A stretch of 49,446 nt of DNA, taken from Selenomonas sp. AE3005. Its GTDB lineage: Bacteria > Bacillota > Negativicutes > Selenomonadales > Selenomonadaceae. Positions 7,837 through 15,047 of the stretch are shown piece after piece. The notes under the pieces are model-generated. The model searched no databases. It worked only from the letters and a program-made list of their open reading frames with translations, and had not been told where the DNA came from. A program made the translations under genes and the position numbers. Numbering within the stretch: position 1 is the stretch's first letter; every line of letters starts with the position of its first letter. The stretch spans positions 2,280-51,725 of the forward strand of contig NZ_CAJODG010000029.1 in the NCBI RefSeq assembly GCF_905233635.1. The letters are read 5' to 3'.

Positions 7837-9060
7837 ATGAACCTTTCCATCAAAATTTTTATCGCTCTGGTACTTTCGGTGGTAGTCGGCCTGATTGCCG
7901 GCGAACCGGCATTACCCTTCATCAATTGGTGGATTGCACCGATTGGTACGTTGTTCATCAATCTTATCAAGATGATGATTGTGCCTGTGGTCTTCTTCTC
8001 CTTGGTTGTCGGCATGACCAGCCTTGGAGATACCAAGAAATTGGGGCGTATCGGAGCAAAGACCGTAGTGATGTATCTGGCAACTACGGCGGTGGCTATT
8101 TTGATTGGTTTCGGCATTGCAGGTCTCGTACATCCGGGGATTGGACTTTCCATGGCGAGTGATGCGGCAGTAAAGGTTAAAGAGGCGCCCAGTGTTATGC
8201 AGGTATTGGTAGCGATGGTTCCTTCCAATCCGATTGATGCAATGGCTAAAGCCCAGATTCTCCCGGTTATCGTGTTCTCCCTCTTTGTGGGCATTGGTAT
8301 TGTCCAGGTTGGCGGCGAACGGGCACAGCTGTTGATGAAGTTTTTTGATGCAGCTGCTGAAGTTACCTACAAGATTATCGGTATCGTTATGGAATTTGCA
8401 CCGATTGGTGTATTTGCCCTGCTCTTGCCGGTAGTGGCTAAAAACGGCCCGGCAGTGCTCCTGCCGCTGATGTCGGTTATCGCCTGCGTGGCTGTCGGCT
8501 GTGTTATCCATGCTGTTCTTGTTTACTCCACCTTGGCACGTGTTTGGGGCGGCCATACCCCCATGGAATTCTTCCGGGGCATGAGTGAGGCAATGATGAT
8601 AGCTTTCACCACCTGCTCCAGCGCGGCAGCACTGCCTGTCAACATGAAGAACTGTCAGGAAAAGCTAGGGGTATCCCGTGAGGTTTCCTCCTTCGTTCTG
8701 CCTCTGGGCGCTACCATCAATATGGATGGTACGGCTTTGTACATGGGGGTCTGCTCCCTCTTCATTGCCAATGTGTTTGGTGTTGATTTGACTATGGGTC
8801 AGATGATGATGATTATCCTCACCGGTACGCTGGCATCCATTGGTACAGCCGGTGTTCCCGGTGCCGGTCTCATCATGCTGGCCATGGTGCTGCAGACGGC
8901 CGGTCTGCCGCTGGAAGGTCTGGCTCTGGTAGCCGGTATTGACCGTGTTCTCGATATGTTCCGTACCTGCCTCAATATCACTGGCGATGGCGCAGTAACC
9001 ATCGTTATGGATCAGGAGGAAAAGAGGTACAGCGATAGTGCGGCAGCATCTCAGGCTTAA
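7837..9060 (+). CDS. Dicarboxylate/amino acid:cation symporter (DAACS, GltP/DctA type)
   Basis: A 407-residue secondary transporter that takes up glutamate, aspartate or C4-dicarboxylates with Na+ or H+. The family hallmarks are all visible: the serine-rich first hairpin TTCSSAAALPVNMKNC, the NMDGTALYMG unwound helix, the second hairpin GTAGVPGAG, and DRVLDMFRTCLNITGD in the last helix. Eight transmembrane helices are expected. The ATG at 7837 is preferred over one at 7792 because AAAGGGAG lies 8 bp upstream and the protein then begins at the first membrane helix. It has its own promoter and terminator, a single-gene unit. The exact substrate cannot be read from sequence. Confidence 0.93.
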   Translation: MNLSIKIFIALVLSVVVGLIAGEPALPFINWWIAPIGTLFINLIKMMIVPVVFFSLVVGMTSLGDTKKLGRIGAKTVVMYLATTAVAILIGFGIAGLVHPGIGLSMASDAAVKVKEAPSVMQVLVAMVPSNPIDAMAKAQILPVIVFSLFVGIGIVQVGGERAQLLMKFFDAAAEVTYKIIGIVMEFAPIGVFALLLPVVAKNGPAVLLPLMSVIACVAVGCVIHAVLVYSTLARVWGGHTPMEFFRGMSEAMMIAFTTCSSAAALPVNMKNCQEKLGVSREVSSFVLPLGATINMDGTALYMGVCSLFIANVFGVDLTMGQMMMIILTGTLASIGTAGVPGAGLIMLAMVLQTAGLPLEGLALVAGIDRVLDMFRTCLNITGDGAVTIVMDQEEKRYSDSAAASQA

Positions 9061-9079
9061 GTATTAAAATAATTTTCAG

Positions 9080-9119
9080 GACATCTGCCTTGGAGGAAAA
9101 ACAAGGCAGATGTCTTTTT
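9080..9119 (+). terminator. Intrinsic terminator after the symporter gene
   Basis: A perfect 13-bp stem (9080-9092 with 9102-9114), a 9-nt loop and a T5 tail. Confidence 0.95.
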
Positions 9120-9127
9120 ATATTGGC

Positions 9128-9156
9128 GTGACATGAGCGATTGGTTGTGCTACAAT
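9128..9156 (+). promoter_or_regulatory. Promoter of the class A PBP gene
   Basis: GTGACA (9128-9133), 17 bp, TACAAT (9151-9156) with an extended TGC element. Confidence 0.8.
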
Positions 9157-9185
9157 AAGTAGGTATAAATTTAAGGAGGCAGCTC

Positions 9186-11297
9186 ATGGATAAACGTTCT
9201 AATACGAGCCGTCAGACACGTCCTGCAAAATCTGGTGGGACTGTTAAGCGTGTTGTTTTAGGCTTTGGACTTATGGTCCTGGTAATGTTGACAGGCATTG
9301 GCTGTGGTTTTTTGACAGCCAGTATGAATACGAAGCCTGATTTGGCCAATGACATATTGCCACCGGCATCTTCACAGATATACGATATCAATGGCAATGA
9401 GATTGCCAATGTGCATGCTGCTGAGAACCGGCGTCCGGTAAAAATAGCTCAGGTTCCCCGGCAGCTGCAGGATGCTTTCGTGGCTGTAGAGGACAATCGC
9501 TTTTACGAGCATTCCGGTGTAGACCCGCGGGGCATTGCCCGTGCACTCTATACTAATATCCGCGGTCATGGGGTAAGCGAAGGTGGTTCAACTATCACCC
9601 AGCAGCTGGCCAAAAATGCTTATCTCACGCAGGAACGAACCCTTACCCGTAAGATACAGGAAGTGTTCTTGGCCCTGCAGCTGGAGCGTCAGTATACCAA
9701 AAAGGAAATTCTGGAGATGTATCTCAATCAGATTTACTTTGGTCAGGGCGCTTATGGCGTGCAGGCTGCGGCGCAGACTTACTTCGGCAAGGATGTGGAG
9801 CAGCTTGACCTCAGCGAGTGTGCTATGCTGGCCGGGATTCCCAAAAGCCCGAACTATTATTCTCCGATGAATAATTTACAGGCGGCGCAGGAACGTAAGG
9901 CTGTCGTTCTGGATCAGATGGAAAAGTATGGCTACATCAACCGGGAAACGGCAGAGAAGGCCAAAAAAGAGAATATGAAACTGGTTAAGCAGTCCCAGAG
10001 CACGGACAAGACGACAGCGTCCTATTTTATTGATTATGTAACGCAGAAACTGATTGATAAATACGGGGCTGACGCTGTTTATAAGGAAGGCCTCAAAATC
10101 TATACCACGCTTGATATAGATATGCAGAAGGCTGCCGAGGAAACAGTGAATAAGCTGCCTACTTACAAGACAGATGGCAACGGTCTGGCTCAGCCGCAGA
10201 TGGCTTTGGTGGCTATTGACCCCCATAACGGCTATGTAAAGGCCATGGTGGGCGGCCGTGGCAATGACCAGTTCAACCGGGCAACGATGGCTGTGCGCCA
10301 GCCTGGTTCCGCCTTTAAACCGTTCGTTTTTATAGCGGCATTGGAGAACAAATTCACGCCGAATACGGTTATTAACGACAGCCCCATTGATATCAATGGC
10401 TGGCGTCCGCAGAACAGCAGCGGTAATTTCAGCGGCAAGGTAACGCTGCGGGAAGTGGCCCGTCATTCCATGAACGTGCCCACAGTTAAGATTGCCCAGA
10501 AACTGGGTATTGATAAGCCCATCTATTACGCTCAGGAAATGGGGATTTCTACATTTGTATTGGAAGGCCCTGCCAATGACAGACAACTGGCTACTTCCCT
10601 GGGCGGCATGACCAAAGGCGTAACGCCCTTGGAGATTACCAGTGCTTATGGTACTTTTGCCAATAAGGGCATTCATGTGGAACCCGTAGTTATCGTCAAG
10701 GTGCTGGACCGCAATGGCAAGGTTCTGGAACAGAATGAACCCAAACAGCGTAGTGTTGTAAGTGAGGCCAGTGCGGCAGACCTTACGGATATGCTGGAAG
10801 ATGTTATCAAAAAGGGCACCGGTACGCGGGCTAATATTGGCCGTCCGGCTGCCGGCAAGACGGGTACCACCAGTAACTACAACGATGCCTGGTTCGTAGG
10901 CTATACACCTGATCTGGTAGCTGGCGTCTGGGTTGGCAATGATGATAACACGCCTACCCGGGGTATTATGGGTGGTATGCTGCCGGCCGAAATCTGGCAG
11001 GCGTTCATGAAAAAGGCTACGGCGCAGACACCAGCCAGGAATTTTGACGGGTCAAGGTCGAGCAATTATGGCGGCGTCGGTGAACTTGAGGATGATAAGA
11101 AACAGGAACTCAAGAAGAAGGACGACAAGAAAAAGACTGATAAAAAGCCTGCTGACGCAAAGGATAATAAAAACAATGCGGCAGAGAAAGCCAAGAGTAA
11201 CCAGTCTGGCAATGACAGTAAACCAAACAATGTTCCGGCAGCACCGCCTGTGGCAGCACCCGAGCCGGGGGCCAGTGTAGGCAAGGGCAGGAACTAA
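9186..11297 (+). CDS. Class A penicillin-binding protein, PBP1A family
   Basis: A 703-residue bifunctional peptidoglycan synthase. A short basic cytoplasmic tail is followed by a membrane helix (about 22-46), then a glycosyltransferase-51 domain with catalytic Glu102 in EDNRFYEHSG, the GGSTITQQLAKN motif (133-144), RKIQE and GAYGVQAAAQTYFGK. The transpeptidase domain carries Ser375 (SAFK), SMN at 428-430 and KTG at 558-560. The last 75 residues are low-complexity, rich in Lys, Asp, Asn and Pro, and lie on the periplasmic side. It polymerises and cross-links murein. Its gene has its own promoter and is followed 21 bp later by tyrS with no terminator between. Confidence 0.95.
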   Translation: MDKRSNTSRQTRPAKSGGTVKRVVLGFGLMVLVMLTGIGCGFLTASMNTKPDLANDILPPASSQIYDINGNEIANVHAAENRRPVKIAQVPRQLQDAFVAVEDNRFYEHSGVDPRGIARALYTNIRGHGVSEGGSTITQQLAKNAYLTQERTLTRKIQEVFLALQLERQYTKKEILEMYLNQIYFGQGAYGVQAAAQTYFGKDVEQLDLSECAMLAGIPKSPNYYSPMNNLQAAQERKAVVLDQMEKYGYINRETAEKAKKENMKLVKQSQSTDKTTASYFIDYVTQKLIDKYGADAVYKEGLKIYTTLDIDMQKAAEETVNKLPTYKTDGNGLAQPQMALVAIDPHNGYVKAMVGGRGNDQFNRATMAVRQPGSAFKPFVFIAALENKFTPNTVINDSPIDINGWRPQNSSGNFSGKVTLREVARHSMNVPTVKIAQKLGIDKPIYYAQEMGISTFVLEGPANDRQLATSLGGMTKGVTPLEITSAYGTFANKGIHVEPVVIVKVLDRNGKVLEQNEPKQRSVVSEASAADLTDMLEDVIKKGTGTRANIGRPAAGKTGTTSNYNDAWFVGYTPDLVAGVWVGNDDNTPTRGIMGGMLPAEIWQAFMKKATAQTPARNFDGSRSSNYGGVGELEDDKKQELKKKDDKKKTDKKPADAKDNKNNAAEKAKSNQSGNDSKPNNVPAAPPVAAPEPGASVGKGRN

Positions 11298-11315
11298 TAT
11301 ATAAAAGGAGCGAGT

Positions 11316-12530
11316 TTGTTGGCAAACGTATTTGACACTTTACAGGAACGCGGCTTTATTGCCCAGTGCACCAATGAGGAAGAACTGAGAGAGTTATTTG
11401 ATAAGGAACGCGTTACTTTCTATATCGGCTTTGACCCCACGGCGGACAGCCTCCATGCTGGTCATTTTATTGCCTTGATGGCTATGGCACATATGCAGCG
11501 TGCCGGCCACCGTCCCATCTGCCTGGTGGGCGGCGGTACAGGTACGGTAGGTGACCCTTCCGGCCGCACTGATATGCGCCGTATGCTTACCGATGAAGAT
11601 ATTGAGCATAACTGTGAGTGCTTTAAAAAGCAGATTGCCCGCTTTATCGATTTCAGCGATGATAAGGCCATTATGGTCAACAACGGTGACTGGCTGCGCA
11701 AGCTCAACTACATTGACTTGCTGCGGGAAGTAGGTGCCTGCTTTACGGTCAACCGCATGCTGGCTGCTGACTGCTATAAGCAGCGCTGGGAAAAAGGTCT
11801 GACTTTCCTGGAATTCAACTACATGGTCATGCAGGGATATGACTTCCTGGAACTTAACCGCCGTTATGGTTGTAAGCTGGAAATGGGCGGTGATGACCAG
11901 TGGTCGAATATTATTGCCGGTGTGGAACTCAACCGCCGCAAGAACAACACGGCCGTGTACGGCCTGACCAACAAGCTGCTCACCAAGAGTGACGGCAAGA
12001 AGATGGGCAAGACCGCCGGTGGTGCTCTGTGGCTGGATGCGGAAAAGACCAGCCCGTATGAGTTCTATCAGTACTGGCGTAATGTTGATGACGCTGATGT
12101 GGAAAACTGTCTGGCCCTGCTGACCTTCCTGCCGATGGACGAAGTGCGCCGTTTGGGTGCGCTTAAAGACGCGGCCATCAATGAGGCCAAGAAGGTCCTG
12201 GCTTATGAAGTTACGAAAATCGTGCATGGGGAAGAGGCGGCTGAAAAAGCCAAGGCAACCGCAGAGGCTATGTTCGGTGGCAGTGGTGCCGGTGCCGATA
12301 TTCCGGAAATGACGGCTGCAGTGGACGCAAAGCTGCTTGACACGCTGGTGGCTGGCAAGGTATTTGCCTCCAAGGGTGAAGGCCGTCGTCTGATTCAGCA
12401 GAATGGCTTGTCCCTCAATGACGAGAAAGTCAGCGACCCGGATTATGTCCTGACAGAATCTGACTTCAAAGATGGCGAGGCCATTGTCAAGAAGGGCAAA
12501 AAGAAATACTACAAACTGGTTAAAGCCTAA
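11316..12530 (+). CDS. tyrS: Tyrosyl-tRNA synthetase
   Basis: 404 residues, class Ic synthetase charging tRNA-Tyr. The HIGH motif appears as HAGH (residues 47-50) after YIGFDPTADSL, and the KMSKS loop appears as KMGKT. GGDDQWSN is the tyrosine and tRNA-recognition segment, and the C-terminus has an S4 RNA-binding domain (KGEGRRLIQQNGLSLND). Two adjacent TTG codons, 11316 and 11319, can start translation; AAAAGGAG ends at 11310, so 11319 has the better spacing. No T-box leader is present in the 18-bp gap after the PBP gene, so this copy is not tRNA-regulated in cis. Confidence 0.97.
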   Translation: MLANVFDTLQERGFIAQCTNEEELRELFDKERVTFYIGFDPTADSLHAGHFIALMAMAHMQRAGHRPICLVGGGTGTVGDPSGRTDMRRMLTDEDIEHNCECFKKQIARFIDFSDDKAIMVNNGDWLRKLNYIDLLREVGACFTVNRMLAADCYKQRWEKGLTFLEFNYMVMQGYDFLELNRRYGCKLEMGGDDQWSNIIAGVELNRRKNNTAVYGLTNKLLTKSDGKKMGKTAGGALWLDAEKTSPYEFYQYWRNVDDADVENCLALLTFLPMDEVRRLGALKDAAINEAKKVLAYEVTKIVHGEEAAEKAKATAEAMFGGSGAGADIPEMTAAVDAKLLDTLVAGKVFASKGEGRRLIQQNGLSLNDEKVSDPDYVLTESDFKDGEAIVKKGKKKYYKLVKA

Positions 12531-12540
12531 AAAAAACAAG

Positions 12541-12567
12541 GCCATGCCGCATACGGCATGGCTTTTT
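12541..12567 (+). terminator. Intrinsic terminator after tyrS
   Basis: GCCATGCCG and CGGCATGGC arms, a 4-nt loop and T5. Confidence 0.95.
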
Positions 12568-12605
12568 CTTGATTTAATCAGCATAGTACAGGAGGCGCAG
12601 GAAGA

Positions 12606-13460
12606 TTGCAAAGCAGTGCACTGACAAAAGAAATAAATGAAAAACTGACACAGGCTGTTGATTTGTGCCAGCATGAACAGGCCGAACAGGCAGCGGCTAT
12701 TCTCAAGGCAGAAATTGAAAAGCTCGAGGCGCTTAATCTCTATAATGATGGCCGGGCGGATTATTACGATTTTAACACGCTGATGGAAATGGTGATGTTC
12801 CAAAGCCGGAATCCGCAGGTCAAAGCCTCTGATATTGAAGAGCCCTTGAACCGGCTTTATGCGATGTACGGTTCTGTGCTGCTTGAGCTGGGAAAACTCG
12901 ACGCGGCCGAAGAGGCCCTGGCTGTGGCGATGGACTGGAATCCCATGAGCGCTGATATTGCCTTTGAGCATGCCGAGATTTTCAAGCAGCGCAAGGAATG
13001 GGAAAAGTTCAAGGAGCTGACAATTGCGATTTTCCCGATTGCCTACAAGCGCCGCGAGATAGCCCATGGCTATCGCAATCTGGGCTATTACTTTGTAGAA
13101 AAGCAGATGTGGGACGAGGCGGTTGGCTGCTATCTGCTTAGCATGAGCTTTGCTGATGCGGAAGGACGCTATCAGGCCGAGGCAGAACTGAAATATATCC
13201 ATGAGGAAACTGAAGGCACAGCCCAGCGACCGTCAATCGGCGCCATGGCGTCCTATGGCAAAAAGTACGGCTTTCCCATCGGCCCGGATGCCGGGATTAT
13301 TGAAACCGCCATGCAGTATGGCAAAACCATGCTGGCCAACAAGAAATACGAGCATAGCGTGTATTTCCTCGATATTGCCTATAAACTTACGGAGAATAAA
13401 GAACTAAAGGATCTGCTGGACAAAATAAATGCCCAAATCACGGCACTGCATAAAGCCTGA
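12606..13460 (+). CDS. TPR-like helical repeat protein of unknown function
   Basis: 284 residues, no signal peptide or membrane segment. The central part reads as paired helices with TPR-like spacing: YGSVLLELGKLDAAEEALAVAMDWNP (about 95-120), a following IAFEHAEIFKQRKEWEKF pair, and YRNLGYYFVEKQMWDEAVGCYLLS (about 160-183). A last pair near 245-270 (AMQYGKTMLANKKYEHSVYFL) resembles another repeat. The start is TTG at 12606 after GGAGGCGCAGG. It stands alone between a terminator and a convergent gene. It is probably a cytoplasmic scaffold or adaptor, but no specific partner can be named. Confidence 0.75.
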   Translation: MQSSALTKEINEKLTQAVDLCQHEQAEQAAAILKAEIEKLEALNLYNDGRADYYDFNTLMEMVMFQSRNPQVKASDIEEPLNRLYAMYGSVLLELGKLDAAEEALAVAMDWNPMSADIAFEHAEIFKQRKEWEKFKELTIAIFPIAYKRREIAHGYRNLGYYFVEKQMWDEAVGCYLLSMSFADAEGRYQAEAELKYIHEETEGTAQRPSIGAMASYGKKYGFPIGPDAGIIETAMQYGKTMLANKKYEHSVYFLDIAYKLTENKELKDLLDKINAQITALHKA

Positions 13461-13478
13461 CGTGAACTGGGCTGTGAG

Positions 13479-14276
13479 TTATTTGTTTTTATAAGCAAAG
13501 TAGGTCTGGCGCATTTCTTCCCGGCTTTTGGCTGCCGGCCAAAGTTCCTTTAACGCCCCTTGGCGCATGGCCGAACCCAAATGCTCGTAGAGGTCAGGAA
13601 TTTGTGGCTCCAATTTGGCGATAAGCTCCTTGATTTCCTGGCGGACCGTGTGCCCGTCATGGGGACACGGGGATTTTACCGGGTCAAAGCCATGAATTTT
13701 TATGGCCTTGCGGATTTCCTTTTCCCGGAAATAAACCAGTGGCCGGATAACGGTCAGCTGGGTTCTGTCCAAATAGGTTACAGGTGTGAAGGTGTGGAGC
13801 TGACCGGAGTACAGCAGCCCCATCAGAAAGGTTTCCACCGCGTCATCGTGATGATGGGCATAGGCGATTTTATTTACGCCGTGTTCCATGGCATAACGGT
13901 TGATAGCCCCCCGGCGGAAAAAAGCGCAGGTATAGCAGGGATTTTTGTCTTGGGTGGCGGCGATGGTGCCGGCGATATCCACGTCTATAATATCGTAGGG
14001 GATACCAAGCTGCGCCATGAATTCGCGTGCCCGTTCGATATCAAAGAGGGCAGGACGGCCCTGCTCATTTTTGAACTGGGGATTGATGGTCAGGGCGGAC
14101 AGCTGGAAATCCTTGTTTAACCGCTGTTTGAGGATAGTCATGGCGTAGGCCAGGAAAATACTGTCCTTGCCCCCGGAAATGCCCAGCAGAATATGGTCTC
14201 CGTCCTGTATCATATCAAATTCTACAATAGCCCGCATGAGCTTGCTGTAATATAATTGCGGCATATTTAAATTCAT
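13479..14276 (-). CDS. TtcA-type ATP-dependent tRNA 2-thiolation enzyme
   Basis: About 265 residues of the PP-loop N-type ATP pyrophosphatase superfamily, TtcA/TtuA branch. The PP-loop is SGGKDS (34-39). A CYTC pair in the middle and a later Cys in SPCPHDG match the cysteines that bind a [4Fe-4S] cluster in TtcA and activate the target carbonyl, and YAHHHDDAVETFLM is the second family motif. The reaction is expected to be thiolation of a tRNA base, possibly cytidine 32. ATG 14276 is chosen over an upstream in-frame ATG because AAAGGAG lies directly before it. It is transcribed toward the TPR gene; their stops are 18 bp apart. Confidence 0.88.
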   Translation of the reverse strand: MNLNMPQLYYSKLMRAIVEFDMIQDGDHILLGISGGKDSIFLAYAMTILKQRLNKDFQLSALTINPQFKNEQGRPALFDIERAREFMAQLGIPYDIIDVDIAGTIAATQDKNPCYTCAFFRRGAINRYAMEHGVNKIAYAHHHDDAVETFLMGLLYSGQLHTFTPVTYLDRTQLTVIRPLVYFREKEIRKAIKIHGFDPVKSPCPHDGHTVRQEIKELIAKLEPQIPDLYEHLGSAMRQGALKELWPAAKSREEMRQTYFAYKNK

Positions 14277-14305
14277 TGCGTTCTCCTTTGAAGTTTTTAA
14301 TAAAC

Positions 14306-14334
14306 ACAAAAACCGGCTTTCAGCCGGTTTTTTT
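14306..14334 (-). terminator. Terminator for the small gene at 14403-14681
   Basis: A 10-bp stem (14309-14318 with 14322-14331) around a 3-nt loop. On the minus strand it ends in T5, and it also separates the small gene from the TtcA-type gene. Confidence 0.85.
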
Positions 14335-14402
14335 ACTTGCTGTACAGTTCACTGAGATACTTTCCTGCCTGCCAAATCCATCCTTGAAAATACGCCAATC
14401 AA

Positions 14403-14681
14403 TTAAGCCGTTAAATTAACCTGTTTACCGCTGTAATTTGCCGTAGAATAGTCGGAAACTCTGGCGCGTCTATCATATCGCATAATAATCATATCACCGT
14501 CAGACATCCTCTTGGTAATCGTAGCACTTTCCACAGTATTACGTTTTGCAGAGGAGTCTGGTTTGTTAGAGTCTTGGTGTGTGGAATCTGAAGTCATAGA
14601 AGTTGCATTTACACACGCAATGCCTGACGCGACCAGATTCCAGTGATAGGCGAAACCGCCGATGCCACTCGCACCACCCAT
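14403..14681 (-). CDS. Small orphan protein of 92 residues
   Basis: I do not recognise this protein. It has a Gly-rich, weakly hydrophobic N-terminus (MGGASGIGGFAYHWNLVASGIACVN), a polar Ser/Thr/Asp/Asn-rich middle, and a basic patch (MRYDRRARVSDY). Coding is supported by AAGGGAGGG 8 bp before the ATG, by an extended -10 promoter upstream and by a terminator downstream, so it is a complete monocistronic unit. It has no lipobox and no convincing signal peptide. The glycine-rich start is reminiscent of peptide or bacteriocin-like leaders, but no processing or transport genes are nearby, so no role is proposed. Confidence 0.6.
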   Translation of the reverse strand: MGGASGIGGFAYHWNLVASGIACVNATSMTSDSTHQDSNKPDSSAKRNTVESATITKRMSDGDMIIMRYDRRARVSDYSTANYSGKQVNLTA

Positions 14682-14728
14682 AACAATCCCTCCCTTGCAT
14701 TTGCGGGCAGGATAGTATCTCTATTCAA

Positions 14729-14757
14729 ATTATACCATGATATTTCACAGTGTACAA
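14729..14757 (-). promoter_or_regulatory. Promoter of the 92-residue orphan gene
   Basis: Read on the minus strand: TTGTAC (14757-14752), 17 bp, TATAAT (14734-14729) with an extended TGG element. The -10 is perfect and the -35 is weak. Confidence 0.75.
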
Positions 14758-14771
14758 TTTTTTTTTACAAC

Positions 14772-15047
14772 TTAGCGCCGCTGCCAAAACAACCAGAGAT
14801 GGCTGAGGAGCATAAAGGGAATGCCTAAAATAAAGAGGCCGGCAGCTACCGGTTTGCTGGTTTGCAGCCAGGGCGCCAGGCCAAAGGTCAGCGCGCCGGC
14901 TGCATTGACCAGCAGCAGATAGAAAAAGGCACGCAGGCGGTAAACACCGGCGATTTTTTGCAGACGGTAGAGTGACAGGGTAAAGATGGACACCCCAAAA
15001 GTCTGTACCAGAGTGTAGGCCAGGAGCTGGCCAATACTAATCAGCAT
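14772..15047 (-). CDS. Small integral membrane protein, unknown
   Basis: 91 residues with about three hydrophobic segments (roughly 5-24, 38-55 and 66-86) joined by short basic loops (RLQKIAGVYRLR and a terminal QRR). The start overlaps the last 7 bases of hypF on the same strand, so it is translated after hypF in one transcript. I do not recognise the family. The linkage to hypF may be incidental. Confidence 0.6.
   Translation of the reverse strand: MLISIGQLLAYTLVQTFGVSIFTLSLYRLQKIAGVYRLRAFFYLLLVNAAGALTFGLAPWLQTSKPVAAGLFILGIPFMLLSHLWLFWQRR

Noticed and set aside
11298..11315. T-box leader for tyrS
   Set aside because: Only 18 bp separate the PBP stop from the tyrS start, too short for a T-box.
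11394..13202. A minus-strand open frame of 602 codons opposite tyrS and the TPR gene
   Set aside because: It lies antisense to tyrS, which is certain, spans a terminator and has no ribosome site or family match.
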